Origin: Chiua virens
Taxonomy: Eukaryota; Basidiomycota; Agaricomycetes; Boletales; Boletaceae
Direction of reading: 5' to 3'
Assembly (NCBI GenBank): GCA_019787685.1
Contig: JAHNUO010000012.1
Location: forward strand, 558,001 to 622,000
DNA: 64,000 nt
The notes below the pieces were generated by a model that worked only from the letters and a program-made list of their open reading frames with translations, was not told the DNA's origin and made no database searches. The position numbers and the translations under genes are program-made. This document shows, one piece after another, positions 32,746 to 43,138 of this stretch (the stretch's first letter is position 1; each line of letters opens with the position of its first letter).

Positions 32746-33358
32746 TGAAGGTAATATATCCCAGCTGAAGTGCAATACTCAGGGGGATTGAAAGAAATAG
32801 AAAGAGGGTGAAGGAATGCGATTCCGTTCGACCCAGGGACAACACTGAGTTGGTGAACGACGAATAATGGTTTTTGAGTAGTCCGAGATGAATCCGGGGC
32901 GAATCCGGATTAAAACGGATAGAAAGGCGGACACGGCAGTCCAATCCGGATCGAGAAAATACGAGGAGAGTGAGAGAAAACGAACGTCGACCGAAAACGA
33001 TGTGAGACAGATGCACACAGGCAAAAGCTACTGTATTTTGTCAATACAGTGAATTTATAGTCCTCGGGAATACCCTCAGACTCGTCCTAAGTAAGGATAA
33101 TAATACAAAGAAGGTTTTCGTACAGTATAAAGTTCGAGAGGCACCCGAACGTCCCTGCAAGGGCTGCGTGACATGGTCTAGCCAATGCTAAGTACGAATA
33201 AGGAGCATCAAAAATAAAATAAAAGAGTCCGAGGCAAATCGGGCGTGGATACAGCAATCCGGATGAGTTCGCACAAGCAGACAGATCAGGATCGGGATCG
33301 GGTGACGACAGGGTGCGGAAATGTGCTATGTGAGCACAGGGAATACCTATTCCCTACA
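32746..33358 (-). repeat. Solo LTR of a second family
   Basis: The 613-bp insert splits E1 RT. It is bounded by TG...CA, and CCGG is repeated at both ends (32742-32745 and 33359-33362). On the minus strand it begins TGTAGGGAATAGG and contains GGACTATAAATTC, a likely TATA box. The E5 LTR also begins TGTAGG, has GGACTATAAAA and a 4-bp duplication, so the two are probably related. Confidence 0.75.
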
Positions 33359-33362
33359 CCGG

Positions 33363-34853
33363 CTACCTTGATGGGGTCCATGGCGAGTTCGCCAGGGCGA
33401 GCGATCATGCCAAGGTATTTGACCTCTGTGGTGGTGAAGTGGCACTTCTCAAGTTTGAGGTGAAGGTCGAGTTCCTTCATTCGGGCTAGAACGCGTTTGG
33501 TGCGCTCGGTGTGTTCTGCCTCATTCTCGGAGAAGATCAGGAGGTCATCCATATATATGACAAGCCATCCTTCGGCGATCATATCGCGGAAGGAGTCATT
33601 CATGAATCGCTGGAAGGTGGCGGGGGAGTTGGTCAAGCCGAAGAACATGACCGTGGGTTCGAAGAGACCGCGGTGAGTGATGAAGGCGGCTTTCCATTGG
33701 TGTCCGTCTTTGATTCGGACGTTGTTGTAGCCCCATCGAACGTCAAACTTGGTGAAGAGCTTAGCGTCTTTGAGTTTGTCGACGAGGTCGGAGATCAGGG
33801 GTAGAGGGTAGGCGTCACGGACGGTATGTTCGTTCACGTAACGGTAGTCCTGGCAAGGTCATAGTTTGCCGTCCTTCTTCTTGACAAAGAAGAAAGGGGA
33901 GGCCTGAGGAGAGTTAGACGGTCTTATTTTACCGTTGGCAAGGTGTTCATCGATGAATTCGTCGGTGGCTTTCCGTTCATCGGGAGACAAGGGGTAGACT
34001 TTCCCGACCTTGGGTTGGAACGAATCCTTGAGGTGGATTTCGTGGTCACAGGTCCGGGATGGAGGCATCTGGTTGAAGGGTTCCTTCGCGAATACCGATT
34101 CGAATTCGGAATATTCCGGAGGGAGTGTAATCTTGGGTTTCTTTGCTGCCGCGGCGAGGGCGGTAGCGTTGGTGAGCTTCTCGGGTTGAGTGGTCCGAAC
34201 GAAGCGTCGTCCCGCGCGCATAACGCGGTTGACGGAGTGTTGCACGGACTGGGTCGTGAAACGGTGTCCAGTTTCGGTACCAAGGTAGTCGTAGAGTTTG
34301 CCGTCCCAGATGGGATCGACGTCAAGGTGATGAACAGGACGGATAGGAGGGGGGTGAGCGAGCTTGGCGGAGTGCCGTGGTTCATCTGTGGTGATGGGAG
34401 GGAGATCGACTTCAGGGGCGGAGATGGAGATGGTTTTGGCTACCCAATCGATTACAGGGTTGGTTGCCTTTAACCAAGGGAGGCCTAGGATGACGTTTTC
34501 AGTTCCGCAGTGGATGATGTGGAACTTAACGCATTGGAGTACCCCGCCAAGGGCTATCCGGAGGGTGGTGGTGAACTTGATGTCACCGTTTTTGTTCATT
34601 GTGGCGTCTACGTTCCTAACCGGGATGGGCTTCGGAAGGCGCTCTTTCGGGAACTTGTTCTTCTGGATGAAGTGCCAGTCGATACAGTTGATCCCGGCCC
34701 CCGAGTCAATGAGGGCGCGGGTGTCAACGTCTTTCGAGGTACTAGTAGCGTTCAATCTAACGGGGATTTGCATAGATTGGGAAGAAAGCTCAGCTACTAG
34801 TACATGGGTACGAGAACGGGAAGATACCGGCGTCGAATCGGTCTTCCTCCTTA
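33363..34853 (-). pseudogene. pol: E1 pol, protease and RT part, with stop
   Basis: From the slippery site (34860) leftward: protease TRALIDSGAGINCID, linker, RT start FFVKKKDGKL. Then TGA (33859-33861) stands where E2 has an Arg codon (KLRPC). RT continues NEHTVRDAYPLPLISDLVD, FDVRWGYNN, YMDDLLIF and ends at the solo LTR at 33358. The stop is explained by CGA to TGA. Confidence 0.85.
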
Positions 34854-35765
34854 AAAACCCGTGACCGGGGTGGCCACTTTGTTGACGCTCATGGTGTCTT
34901 CTTCGTCGTCATCTACTTCGACGAGAGAAGGTACGGGTTCTGGTTTAGGTTGGGTCTTCCGCACCTTCTTTGGAGTAGACGCGGTGGGGGTCGAGGTTTT
35001 GGTCGCGAAGACCGGGCAGGAGGCAGTGCGATGGCCGGGTTGGCGACATCAGAAGCAAAGGTTCTTGTCGAAGCATCGCTTGCGCTCAGCTTCGGTCATC
35101 TTGGGAGGGACATTGATGGCGTCCACATCCATGGCGTCAGGGTCTCGCTCCTTCTTGCGAGGGGGGTTGTCGTGGAAGACGACGGCGGCGGCGGGTTTCT
35201 TGTTTCAACGGGCGATCTCGTCGGCGCGTTCCCATTGGGTTTTGAAATGCACGGCTTGGGTATACCATTTGTCGATCGTGGTAGGGACCGTGTCCATGCC
35301 TTGGATGCGCCTCATGAGGGAAGGGGGAAGGCCGGCCGCGAAGAAGTTGATGAGGACGGAGTCGGAACCGGTGAGGCCCGCAGTGGCAACCTTGTTACGG
35401 AAGGAGGAGATATAGGAGGGGACGTCTTCGTTCTTGGTGACGCGGGTGGTGGAGAGCCAGGCGATTGCGTCGCCCTTGGTGTCGTGGTGTTCGAAGTCCT
35501 TTCGGAACTCCGTTTGCCAATCGTTCCAGGTCCCGAAGGAGCGGAGGGGAATGGACTTAGCGCGGAAGGTATCGGCCCAGGTCTTGGCCGATCCCTCGGT
35601 CATGAAGGAGAGGGCGAAAGCAACGCGCTTGTTGTCCGTGTCGTAGATTGGGTCGTTGACGAAGAGATAGGTGGCTACATCGTTTAGCCATGGTATGGCA
35701 CGGTCGAAGGAACCGTCGAAGGAGGAGGGTTTTCCGAGGCGAAGCTCGACTGCCTTGCTAGACAT
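34851..35765 (-). pseudogene. gag: E1 gag with two in-frame TGA codons
   Basis: It starts MSSKAVELRLGKPSSFDGSF at 35765 and shares the whole capsid core with E2 gag. TGA at 35205-35207 replaces Arg in ADEIAR-(R)-NKKPAA, and TGA at 35049-35051 replaces Arg in the knuckle CF-(R)-CRQPGH. Both fit CGN-to-TGA change. The normal gag stop TAA is 34851-34853, next to the GGGTTTT slippery site. Confidence 0.85.
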
Positions 35766-36155
35766 GTTGCTAGGCGAGGTGGGAGGGTTGTTCGAAGGTT
35801 GTCCGAAGGTTGGGACAATCGAGGGTCTAGGATTCCGGATTGAAGATGGTCCGGGGTTGGGCCTTCGTGGGGTCGTTGGGGACGCGAAGGTGGCAAGAGC
35901 GGGGAGTTCGAGGTTCGAGGTAAGACGGTCGGCTAGTTGCTCGACTTCGTCTCGAGGGTCAAGGGTTTCGACGTTGATGTCGAGGTCTTCCTCCTGTGGT
36001 TCAGAAGGTGGGGTCGAGGATTCAGGGTTATCGTCCGATAGATCAGACGTCGGGGTGTGGGAGGCTCGGAGATTCCAAGCGGGGTTCAAGAGTGGACGGG
36101 TGGGAGGTCGTCCGGCAATGGTGGGCAGCTAGCTGCACGAAGGCAGGCTGTATGG

Positions 36156-36167
36156 TAGTCTTGATCT
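36156..36167 (-). promoter_or_regulatory. E1 primer-binding site, self-complementary
   Basis: On the minus strand AGATCAAGACTA lies two bases after the 5' LTR. It is the exact complement of TAGTCTTGATCT at 36502-36513 (minus) inside that LTR, downstream of the TATA box. The arrangement is identical to E2, although the LTR U3 regions differ. Confidence 0.7.
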
Positions 36168-36169
36168 TA

Positions 36170-36896
36170 TGTTATGGTAGTTCCGGGTAGGACCTAACGT
36201 AGCCGCAAAAGCGCCAAGTACCAAGTGGCTGCGATAACTCAAACAACCACCACTTGGTATGTGGTGCGCTGAAGAGTCGAACAAGGAGTTCTGGTCAGCG
36301 GTTGGCTACCAGAGAGACGAGTGAAGACTCAGGCGTTGCTGAGAATTGTCCGGTTGGGAATCTATACCCTTGGGACGGTCAAGGATCAAGGATACCCTGT
36401 TGAGGGTTCGAGTGGTGGTCAAGGGACGACGAGAGAAGTCCCAGGTCAAGAGGTCACAGGGAAGGATCCGAGTGGAGCAGAGATACTCAGCTAGATTGCG
36501 GAGATCAAGACTAGTGTACATGAGTATCGCTGCGGGGTATTTATACTACTAGAACTGCGCACGGACCAAGTAACTAAAAGGGGAAGGCCAGAAGAGCGGA
36601 AGAGCGAAAGGGCCAAAAGGAGTGCGCAGTAATCAAAAGGGGAAATCGTACGATGCGATGGCAACGGACGATGACGAAAGTGAAATGACAAATGCGAAGC
36701 CATCGGATGATGACGAGAATAGAATGAGTAAGTGCGATGCCATCGGATGATGACGAGAAGGAAATGAGTAAGCATCGGGTTGCGCCGATGGGGTTACGTA
36801 AAGGTGAACGCGTACGGATGCGCGTACGAAGATACCTAAGTATCGAGTGAAGCAAAGTAGTACAAGAGAAGCAAAGAAAAGAAATAAGTTGTAACA
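36170..36896 (-). repeat. E1 5' LTR
   Basis: It is 727 bp, like the 3' LTR at 20033-20759. Differences I can see: TGTTATGG versus TGTTACGG at the end, and GGAGTTCTG versus GGAGGTCTG. It carries the same three U3 repeats. Confidence 0.88.
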
Positions 36897-38022
36897 GGCG
36901 TCAGCTACATCGCCAGCCACTCTTGGGCCGGTCGCGGGGACTAGTATGGTGGCTCCCATTGGCAGGACTCTCGCAGCGAGTTCCACTCAGGCTGCCCTCA
37001 GGCTGCAGGCTACCCCAAACCATGACCTTGTATTCTCTCCTATACCCCAGGCTGGACCCTCTGTGCTACCTCCACACATACTATCCGATACAGCATCTTC
37101 TAATGTGCTGTTTTTGGACCCCCTCCATGCGACATCCACTGCGACACATACCATGCTCAGGCCAGCTCTTCCCTCAGTTGTACCATCTCCTCTCCCTTTG
37201 TATGATATGCCTGATCTGCCCTCTGACGAAACGTCTGATGCTCCTATCAATTCCCCCATGGCTGGCCCACTCCCCGTGCAATTAGTCAATCCCACAGTCA
37301 TCCCCTCGCCCGGTACTAGCCATAACCTCCCTGATCTGTCGGTGCCATGGTCCACTCAGGCAGATGCACCCACCGGCAGCGTGGCTGGACACCTCAACCC
37401 AGGCCTTGAGTCGCCCACTAGTAGTGTGCCTCTGAGTCAGGCTGTTCCCCCTTCTGTCATTGACAAGGGGAAAGGACGTGAGACAGTGACATCCAAGCCA
37501 TTGGACTATGGCAGTATATTTCACGACCCTGGCTTTGACGACGATGATGATGGCATGGCCATCCAAGCCTGGAGTGTTGGCCTGGGGCCAGAACCACCAA
37601 AGCAAGCCATTGGTTTAACCCACCCTCTTTCTACTGGTCCCACGACATTCCATGCTACCGTTGCTGCACAACCTGAGCCCGCTGCTGTCTTGCGTGTATT
37701 TTTACAGCCACCAACTCGCCAGGCCATTGCAATTGAAGAGTCTTCAGAGTCTGCCAGTGCCAGTGATGCAGCAGCATCGCACCTCTTGGCCAACCTCAAC
37801 CTTCAAGTTGCAGCCTCAAGATCACAGAAACTCTCACTATCATCACCTGGAACATCCCTGTTCTCTGACTCCGTCAACTACTCATCTGCTCCATCAACCA
37901 AACCAACAACAAACACGTCATCATCCACCCGGAAGCGTGGCCGAGATCCTGGACAAGATAAATCTTCTGAATCATTTGTCAGTGCAGCACACTCACTTGT
38001 TGCCACATTGAGTGGAGCACGT
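36897..38022 (+). pseudogene. Harbinger-type ORF1, left part, split by E5
   Basis: The frame is open from the LTR junction (36897) to 38022, with first ATG 36946 (MVAPIGRTLAASSTQAALRL). The product is Pro/Ser/Thr-rich with an acidic patch (FDDDDDGMA) and a basic patch (STRKRGRDPGQDK). It ends ...LSGAR where E5 enters. The frame resumes at 50185 and ends at 50436. The N-terminus is lost at the E1 junction. I infer that it is the accessory ORF1 of the PIF/Harbinger element whose transposase lies convergent at 50.6-52.2 kb; no Myb domain is visible in what remains. Confidence 0.5.
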
Positions 38023-38732
38023 TGTAGGAGTTAGATACTCCCTACGGTTGTAGGATACATTTTCCTCGCTCTTCATCATGTCATATCATCTCCCGTCTCA
38101 TCCGCCATCGACTTCGTGCCAGCCCGGTTTCATTCCTAGCGTTTACAGATCATCCGAGTTCAATCCGAGTCCAATCCGAGTCAACGCGATCCAATCCGGT
38201 GCTTTCGTACGTATTCCGCTTTTTCATCCGATTTGACTTGTTCTACTCGATTTGGCCTTATTAAGGTCATTACTATCCTAACACCTTCCCTTTCTTTGTC
38301 ATCTACAAGGTTTGACACCCCTTCTTTCCATACTCACCCTACGTCAATCCTGTACACTTACTTAGGGTCGGATTACCTTTAACAGTCCTGGGATATGCCC
38401 AGGACTATAAAACCCTGTTTCTAACACAAAAATATTGTCTTTCTGCGTTCAGGAGATCTCCTGTTTACTCTCCCGTGCGTGAGTGAGCTGGATAGCTTCT
38501 CTTTTACCTCGTCCTATCGTTCCTCGACGTCTCATCTACTCGAATCAATACCCTCATCGCTTCGCCCCCACCCGGATACTCTTATATCGACCGCTTTTCA
38601 TTCCGGATTGTCCAGCAGCTTCTAGGACTCTTAGACAAACCTGAATCCATCATCCCTTCAAACATAACCCCCCTTGGGACGAACTTATCGCCCCACCTTT
38701 CTTCTCATTCAACCTTATACTTCTTTTCTACA
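38023..38732 (+). repeat. E5 5' LTR
   Basis: 710 bp, with short ends TGTAG/CTACA. TATA box CTATAAAA near 38,406. The 3' copy is 3 bp shorter (CGCTTTTTCATCC versus CGCTTCATCC) and has one G-to-A change at a CpG (TCTGCGTTC/TCTGCATTC). Confidence 0.88.
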
Positions 38733-38734
38733 AC

Positions 38735-38750
38735 TGGAGCCCACTGCGAG
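38735..38750 (+). promoter_or_regulatory. E5 primer-binding site, tRNA type
   Basis: TGGAGCCCACTGCGAG lies two bases after the LTR. It starts with TGG, as expected for pairing with the CCA end of a tRNA. I cannot name the tRNA without a search. The contrast with E1/E2 is clear. Confidence 0.5.
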
Positions 38751-39043
38751 GGGTGGTTTCAGAAGGGTCGGATTCGGACGTCTTTGCTCTCCTACTGCTT
38801 TTCCTTCATTTTGCCGCGCACCTCGCCTACACCCGTCCCAGACTTGTGCCTTGTCCGGTTTCACAAACCTTATATTTTTTTTTCGGATCCGGTTACGATA
38901 CCTTCTGACTTTTAGTCCCCGTTCACCCTGCTCGCACCCCTGTACCGTTACTAACCCTTCCGCAGTGTCTCACGATACATCCGCCCTTAGCTACGAAGGT
39001 CACGAGCGCATCAGACAATCAACTGACACCATTTCCGTCCATC

Positions 39044-41092
39044 ATGATCGCGGCTAGCATAATCCGGATGCCGTATCGAGGCACCCTGGATGCACCAACC
39101 TTCAGCGGAAAAGCTTCCCATCTCCAACCATATCTAGACGACGTCGACTTTCTTTGCACATGCGTCGGACTGCCCCAATCGAAGAAAGTACGGTATGCAT
39201 TGCATTACGTCAATCCCAGTATACGCGACCTTTGGGAGACCCTACCTGAAGCGGTTGCCGATCCACCGGATTGGCAGGCGTTCATTATAGCCGTCAAGAC
39301 ACTCTACCCGGAACTCAATAACTGGTACCGTTTCGAGGATCTCCAAAATCTCGTCAATCACTATCGATCCAAGTCAATGCGCTCCCTTGACGAGCTGGGG
39401 AAGTATATTCGGGAATTTACAAAAGTAGCATCATTCCTTCTCACCCGACAACGAATAGCAACTCTTGACCGAGACTTTCTTTTTCTTAGTGGTTTCCCAG
39501 TCGATTTACAGTACGAGATTCGTCGACGGTTAGCGATCCTGCGACCGGATATCCACCCGGATGCCTCGTATGCGCTCGATGACGTTCGTGACGCAGCCGA
39601 GTTTCTTTTATCAGGATCACATTCTTATTTTACACCTACACCTTCGCTTTGCCTTCGATCACCTTCACTTTCGCTACCTGACACTTACAATCCGCTTCCG
39701 TACAACCGACCCATCTCTTCATCCGTTTTTATTTCACCATCAATCCAAGGACCGCCTACTAACTCGTATAGTGTTGCGGTTATCGCACCGGATACGGACA
39801 TCAACCCGTGTGTTGCTCTGTCATCGCGACCGTTGGTTACGGAACGACCGACGGATTTTATTATCGATTCGACCGTGTTAACTGAACCGGTCTCACCACT
39901 CTCAACCCCGATTGCACCTCGTGCAACCGTCATCACGACACCTCTCAGCATCACGGACGCACGGTCAGCCTGTCCTTGCGACCTGCTTGACATCGAACCG
40001 GACACTCTGTCATATTCGGTAACAACTCGGCTGGTAATACACGACACAGCACCACGTCCAATCGAAACCGGTCGTGATTCGGACGATCCAAATGACGGAC
40101 CGGTAGAACCTATAATCAGCCCCGCCATGTCCCAGCTACGAAATACCCCCGTTGTCGTGTCCGCACTCGGTCTCGCATCCGATCTGGCCTCTCGTCCCAT
40201 TCCCCCGAAATCACTCTCAAATGCTCCCTATCGACCCATCCCCCATTCGCGCCGATCATTTTCCCTTTTCCTACTACAGCTGCTCCATCCGCGGACCGCT
40301 ATTGTACCGAGTCAGGCGTTACCGGCCGGTAATATCGTTTCGATCCGCAGCATACACGAGCCCCCTCGGCTGTACCCTGACCGTTTCAGACATTCATTTT
40401 TATCTATTTTCGTTTCATACCCGCGCAAGACTAACATTTTAGGACGAACGAGTGTCAGCCGGTTTGTAAAGGATCGTCATGATCCGCCGGCTGAGACAGT
40501 CCCAACCGGTCGTATCCGGATCGCTGCCGTTTGCATACTCCCAAGGCCCACGAAACATCTGAACGTTCGTGCGGGCACCTTTCAACTACTCATTCTACCT
40601 ACACACGAGTCCTTACCCCATTTTAATCCGCCTCCTTCTTGCATTCGTTCATCCGCGTTCCTGTCGTTTACTATTCAAGTTCCCCTCGTTCACATCCGGT
40701 CTTCCGTTACGGCCGCTTTGCCTTCGTCCTCATCATCCGCCTGGGTAGCCGGTTTCACCGCGGAGCCTTCAAAACTTAATCCGCCTATTCCCCATCTGTC
40801 ACTGCTTAATCCGCGAGTACATATAACGCAGCCCTTGCGTACTTTCGATGCCCGGGAGGTCATCATTTCAAGTTCCCCTCGGTGTGAGCTTGGTTGGTAC
40901 CTAATGCCAAGCTCAGTTTTTCACGTTTTTAGTCGCATAACACGCACTTTCGATGCCATCCGCTCGTATACGGATCCGTTTCTGCGCATTACTAACCGGT
41001 TCATTGATTTTATAGTTCAACCTGATGATCCGCCGTTGTTAGTCGACGTCGCGACTACTTGGCAATGGTCCAAGCATCGTCTCAAAGCATAA
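39044..41092 (+). CDS. E5 gag-like ORF (682 codons)
   Basis: The N-terminal about 200 residues look like a fungal retroelement capsid: RGTLDAPTFSGKASHLQPYL, FLCTCVGLP, KVRYALHYV, LWETLP, WQAFIIAVKTLYPEL, LDELGKYIREFTKVASFLL, FLSGFP, LRPDIHPDASYALDDVRDA. The rest is Ser/Pro/Thr/Arg-rich without motifs; no zinc knuckle is seen. It is intact. The role inferred is particle formation or RNA packaging, as in other large retrotransposon derivatives. Confidence 0.7.
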   Translation: MIAASIIRMPYRGTLDAPTFSGKASHLQPYLDDVDFLCTCVGLPQSKKVRYALHYVNPSIRDLWETLPEAVADPPDWQAFIIAVKTLYPELNNWYRFEDLQNLVNHYRSKSMRSLDELGKYIREFTKVASFLLTRQRIATLDRDFLFLSGFPVDLQYEIRRRLAILRPDIHPDASYALDDVRDAAEFLLSGSHSYFTPTPSLCLRSPSLSLPDTYNPLPYNRPISSSVFISPSIQGPPTNSYSVAVIAPDTDINPCVALSSRPLVTERPTDFIIDSTVLTEPVSPLSTPIAPRATVITTPLSITDARSACPCDLLDIEPDTLSYSVTTRLVIHDTAPRPIETGRDSDDPNDGPVEPIISPAMSQLRNTPVVVSALGLASDLASRPIPPKSLSNAPYRPIPHSRRSFSLFLLQLLHPRTAIVPSQALPAGNIVSIRSIHEPPRLYPDRFRHSFLSIFVSYPRKTNILGRTSVSRFVKDRHDPPAETVPTGRIRIAAVCILPRPTKHLNVRAGTFQLLILPTHESLPHFNPPPSCIRSSAFLSFTIQVPLVHIRSSVTAALPSSSSSAWVAGFTAEPSKLNPPIPHLSLLNPRVHITQPLRTFDAREVIISSSPRCELGWYLMPSSVFHVFSRITRTFDAIRSYTDPFLRITNRFIDFIVQPDDPPLLVDVATTWQWSKHRLKA

Positions 41093-41620
41093 AACATAAA
41101 GTCAGCCATATGATACGTATCCGTCTCTACCCCGGGATTCGACCGGCGCTCTCTATCTCACCCCGGGATTCGATCCGGTGCCTCTAAAACAACGAAAACC
41201 GCCGATAAACACACAGACAATTTATACGATACACTCTTTCCTTCGATACAACAAGACAGAAAAATAAAACAACGAAACCATCCGTATACTGCCAGTTCCT
41301 TTGTCTTCGATCATAAACCGTTGTTATTTAGATATTCACTTTCACTACTACTTCTTTTCTCTCATCTGAAACCGAATACTGTCATACGCAATCCGGCCGC
41401 TCGGCGAAGCGATTAGTGCAGGTATAGACTTGAAAGATGACCGAAGAAGACAAGCCGGATGGACAACCGCACCCCGTATTAATTATTCTCGTTTCTTTTC
41501 ACTCACATTTCGTTTTATTGATCACTTTCCATTCGTTGCTTAATTAGGGATCGCGACCGGATTGGACAGAGGACACGGATCGATTGCTATACTACGACAC
41601 AGCGGGAACGACGACCCTAT
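41093..41620. other. E5 internal, non-coding
   Basis: Lies between the gag-like ORF (+) and the end of the antisense gene (-). No motif is seen. It should contain both 3' UTRs. Confidence 0.45.
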
Positions 41621-42907
41621 CTACAGAAGCCGTAGTACGGCCTTCACCTTCTCCAACTCAGCCTCCTTCGACGCGATTGCCGTCCCTTTATCCGCCAACT
41701 GCATCTCGAGCGTCTTGTACTCGGTTTTGGAGGCGAGCAGCTCTGCCTCCATAGCGAGCACGGCCCGTTTGGCCGCGTCGACCTGAGAGCGCGTAGGTCC
41801 GTCTTGACCCGACGTCTTCTGCTTCTTCTTGAGGCCCGTATCCTCTTCCTCCTCGTTGTCCACGATGGATGCCTTAGCCTTAGGACGCGGCTTCGGCCTT
41901 GCCTTGCGCGTATCCGGAACCGGATTGGACGGTTCCGCGAACAGTCGGCGCGGTGGTACGAATACCACCGGTTTTTGCGAAGCTAAACCGTGTATTAATA
42001 CACGCGGATTGATGAGCAACGTGTTATTGCTCACCTGGGACCCTCGTCGCTTCTACCTTCCCATCCGTCTTCGCCCTCTTGCCGCCACGTCCGCTTGAAT
42101 ATGTGCAGCTCTGGCGGTCCTTTCCGCAGCGTCTGCATACACGACTAGGAACCCCAAAGCAGGGGTACCCTGCGCCCTCGCACCGCTCGCACGGCACCTC
42201 ATGGTCGATGTCGCCTTCCTCCCGCAGCGAATCAGTATGGGTCGGCGGCGTGCTCTTGGCCGTGCTGCTTTCGACAATGATCGGCTCGTCCTCGCCCTCC
42301 GACTCGTTCTCCATCACGATAGGACGCTGTGTGTATAACCTCATTAGCATCGCGCGTACCGGATATGTATCCGGACACGCACCTTCCGTTTCTCTCTCCC
42401 CTCTGGCGCTTTCCCCTTCTCCTCGCGCCTCCTTCGCGTCTTCTCGCCCCCTGCGTCCTCTCGTTCCTCACTCTCGTGCACTGCTGCCGTTGCCTTCGCC
42501 GCGTCATCAGCCGCCTTTCGTAGCTTCTTGGCCGTGTCCCACCGTTCCATCGCCTTCTGCGACTCTTGAATCGCGAGGGTGACCGCGTTGTCAACCCGAG
42601 CCTCGACGCCGGCGTCCCGAGCCTGTCGAAGGCAATCGCTGAGATGTTTCTGTAAAAACGAATAGTTCGCGGTTAGTACACGACGAGACGCGATCGGTGA
42701 ACTACGTACCAGGATCTCATCCCATTCCTCTCGCCACATCGTTTGCTCCTCGGCCAGGTCCTCCCTGTCGTCCGGGATCGTCTTCGCGAAGTCCCTGGCG
42801 CGTCCGTTCGCATGCTTCAGCTCCGTCTCGGCGAAGACGCGTGGTTCGTACGGATCGACCGCTTTCTGCGTGTCCACGTATTTGAGGATCGACTCGGCGT
42901 ACGACAT
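41621..42907 (-). CDS. Antisense Zn2Cys6/coiled-coil protein inside E5
   Basis: Four exons (42710-42907, 42383-42649, 42035-42326, 41621-41982) join in frame to 372 residues, with 50-60 bp introns and good GT-AG sites. The start is MSYAESILKYVDTQ. The N-terminal half is charged and helical (KAMERWDTAKKLRKAADDAA, then a Lys/Arg-rich run). Residues about 200-230 give Cys spacing C-X2-C-X6-C-X7-C-X2-C-X6-C (CERCEGAGYPC...CRRCGKDRQSC). This is the spacing of Gal4-type binuclear zinc clusters found in fungal transcription factors. A basic stretch and a C-terminal coiled coil (LEMQLADKGTAIASKEAELE) follow. It lies antisense, between the gag ORF and the 3' LTR. A DNA-binding role is inferred; the function is unknown. 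Confidence 0.68.
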
Positions 42908-43060
42908 AGTGGAAGTGTAAAAGATAAAGAGAATAGAAGAGAAGTGTGGACGCGACGCGTTCAAGTAATGTCCGGTGGCGCATTGTTCAGTTTTCAAACC
43001 CAGCTCGCGCGTACATCACGTGACCGACTGAGGACAGTCGGCATCCAAGTTCCCCTCGGG

Positions 43061-43138
43061 TGTAGGAGTTAGATACTCCCTACGGTTGTAGGATACATTT
43101 TCCTCGCTCTTCATCATGTCATATCATCTCCCGTCTCA
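43061..43138 (+). repeat. E5 3' LTR, first 78 bp
   Basis: Same start as the 5' LTR (TGTAGGAGTTAG). It is cut after TCCCGTCTCA by the Mutator-like element. The rest of the LTR is at 49552-50180. Confidence 0.88.

Larger units (their letters stand above)
20033..36896 (-). mobile_element. E1: Ty3 chromovirus, interrupted by three insertions
   Basis: Two 727-bp LTRs (20033-20759 and 36170-36896) flank gag and pol in the minus direction. Without E2 (21212-29051), solo LTR 29351-30037, solo LTR 32746-33358 and their target duplications, the element is about 7.7 kb, the same as E2 (7,840 bp). The LTRs differ at only two sites that I can find. The pol order (protease, RT, RNase H, integrase, chromodomain) makes it Ty3/Gypsy. 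At least three in-frame TGA codons (33859-33861, 35049-35051, 35205-35207) make it non-autonomous. The flanks ACGAG (left) and GGCGT (right) are not a target duplication. Confidence 0.85.

Noticed and set aside
29672..33016. A single 1,114-codon minus-strand ORF
   Set aside because: Only 30,038-32,745 is E1 pol. Both ends are read-through into solo LTRs with intact target duplications, so the full ORF is not a gene.
39561..40442. Short ORFs overlapping the E5 gag-like gene
   Set aside because: No motifs; the 682-codon frame with capsid-like blocks explains the region.
41397..42594. Plus-strand ORFs over the antisense Zn2Cys6 gene
   Set aside because: They lack motifs and splice logic, whereas the minus-strand exons join in frame with proper GT-AG sites.
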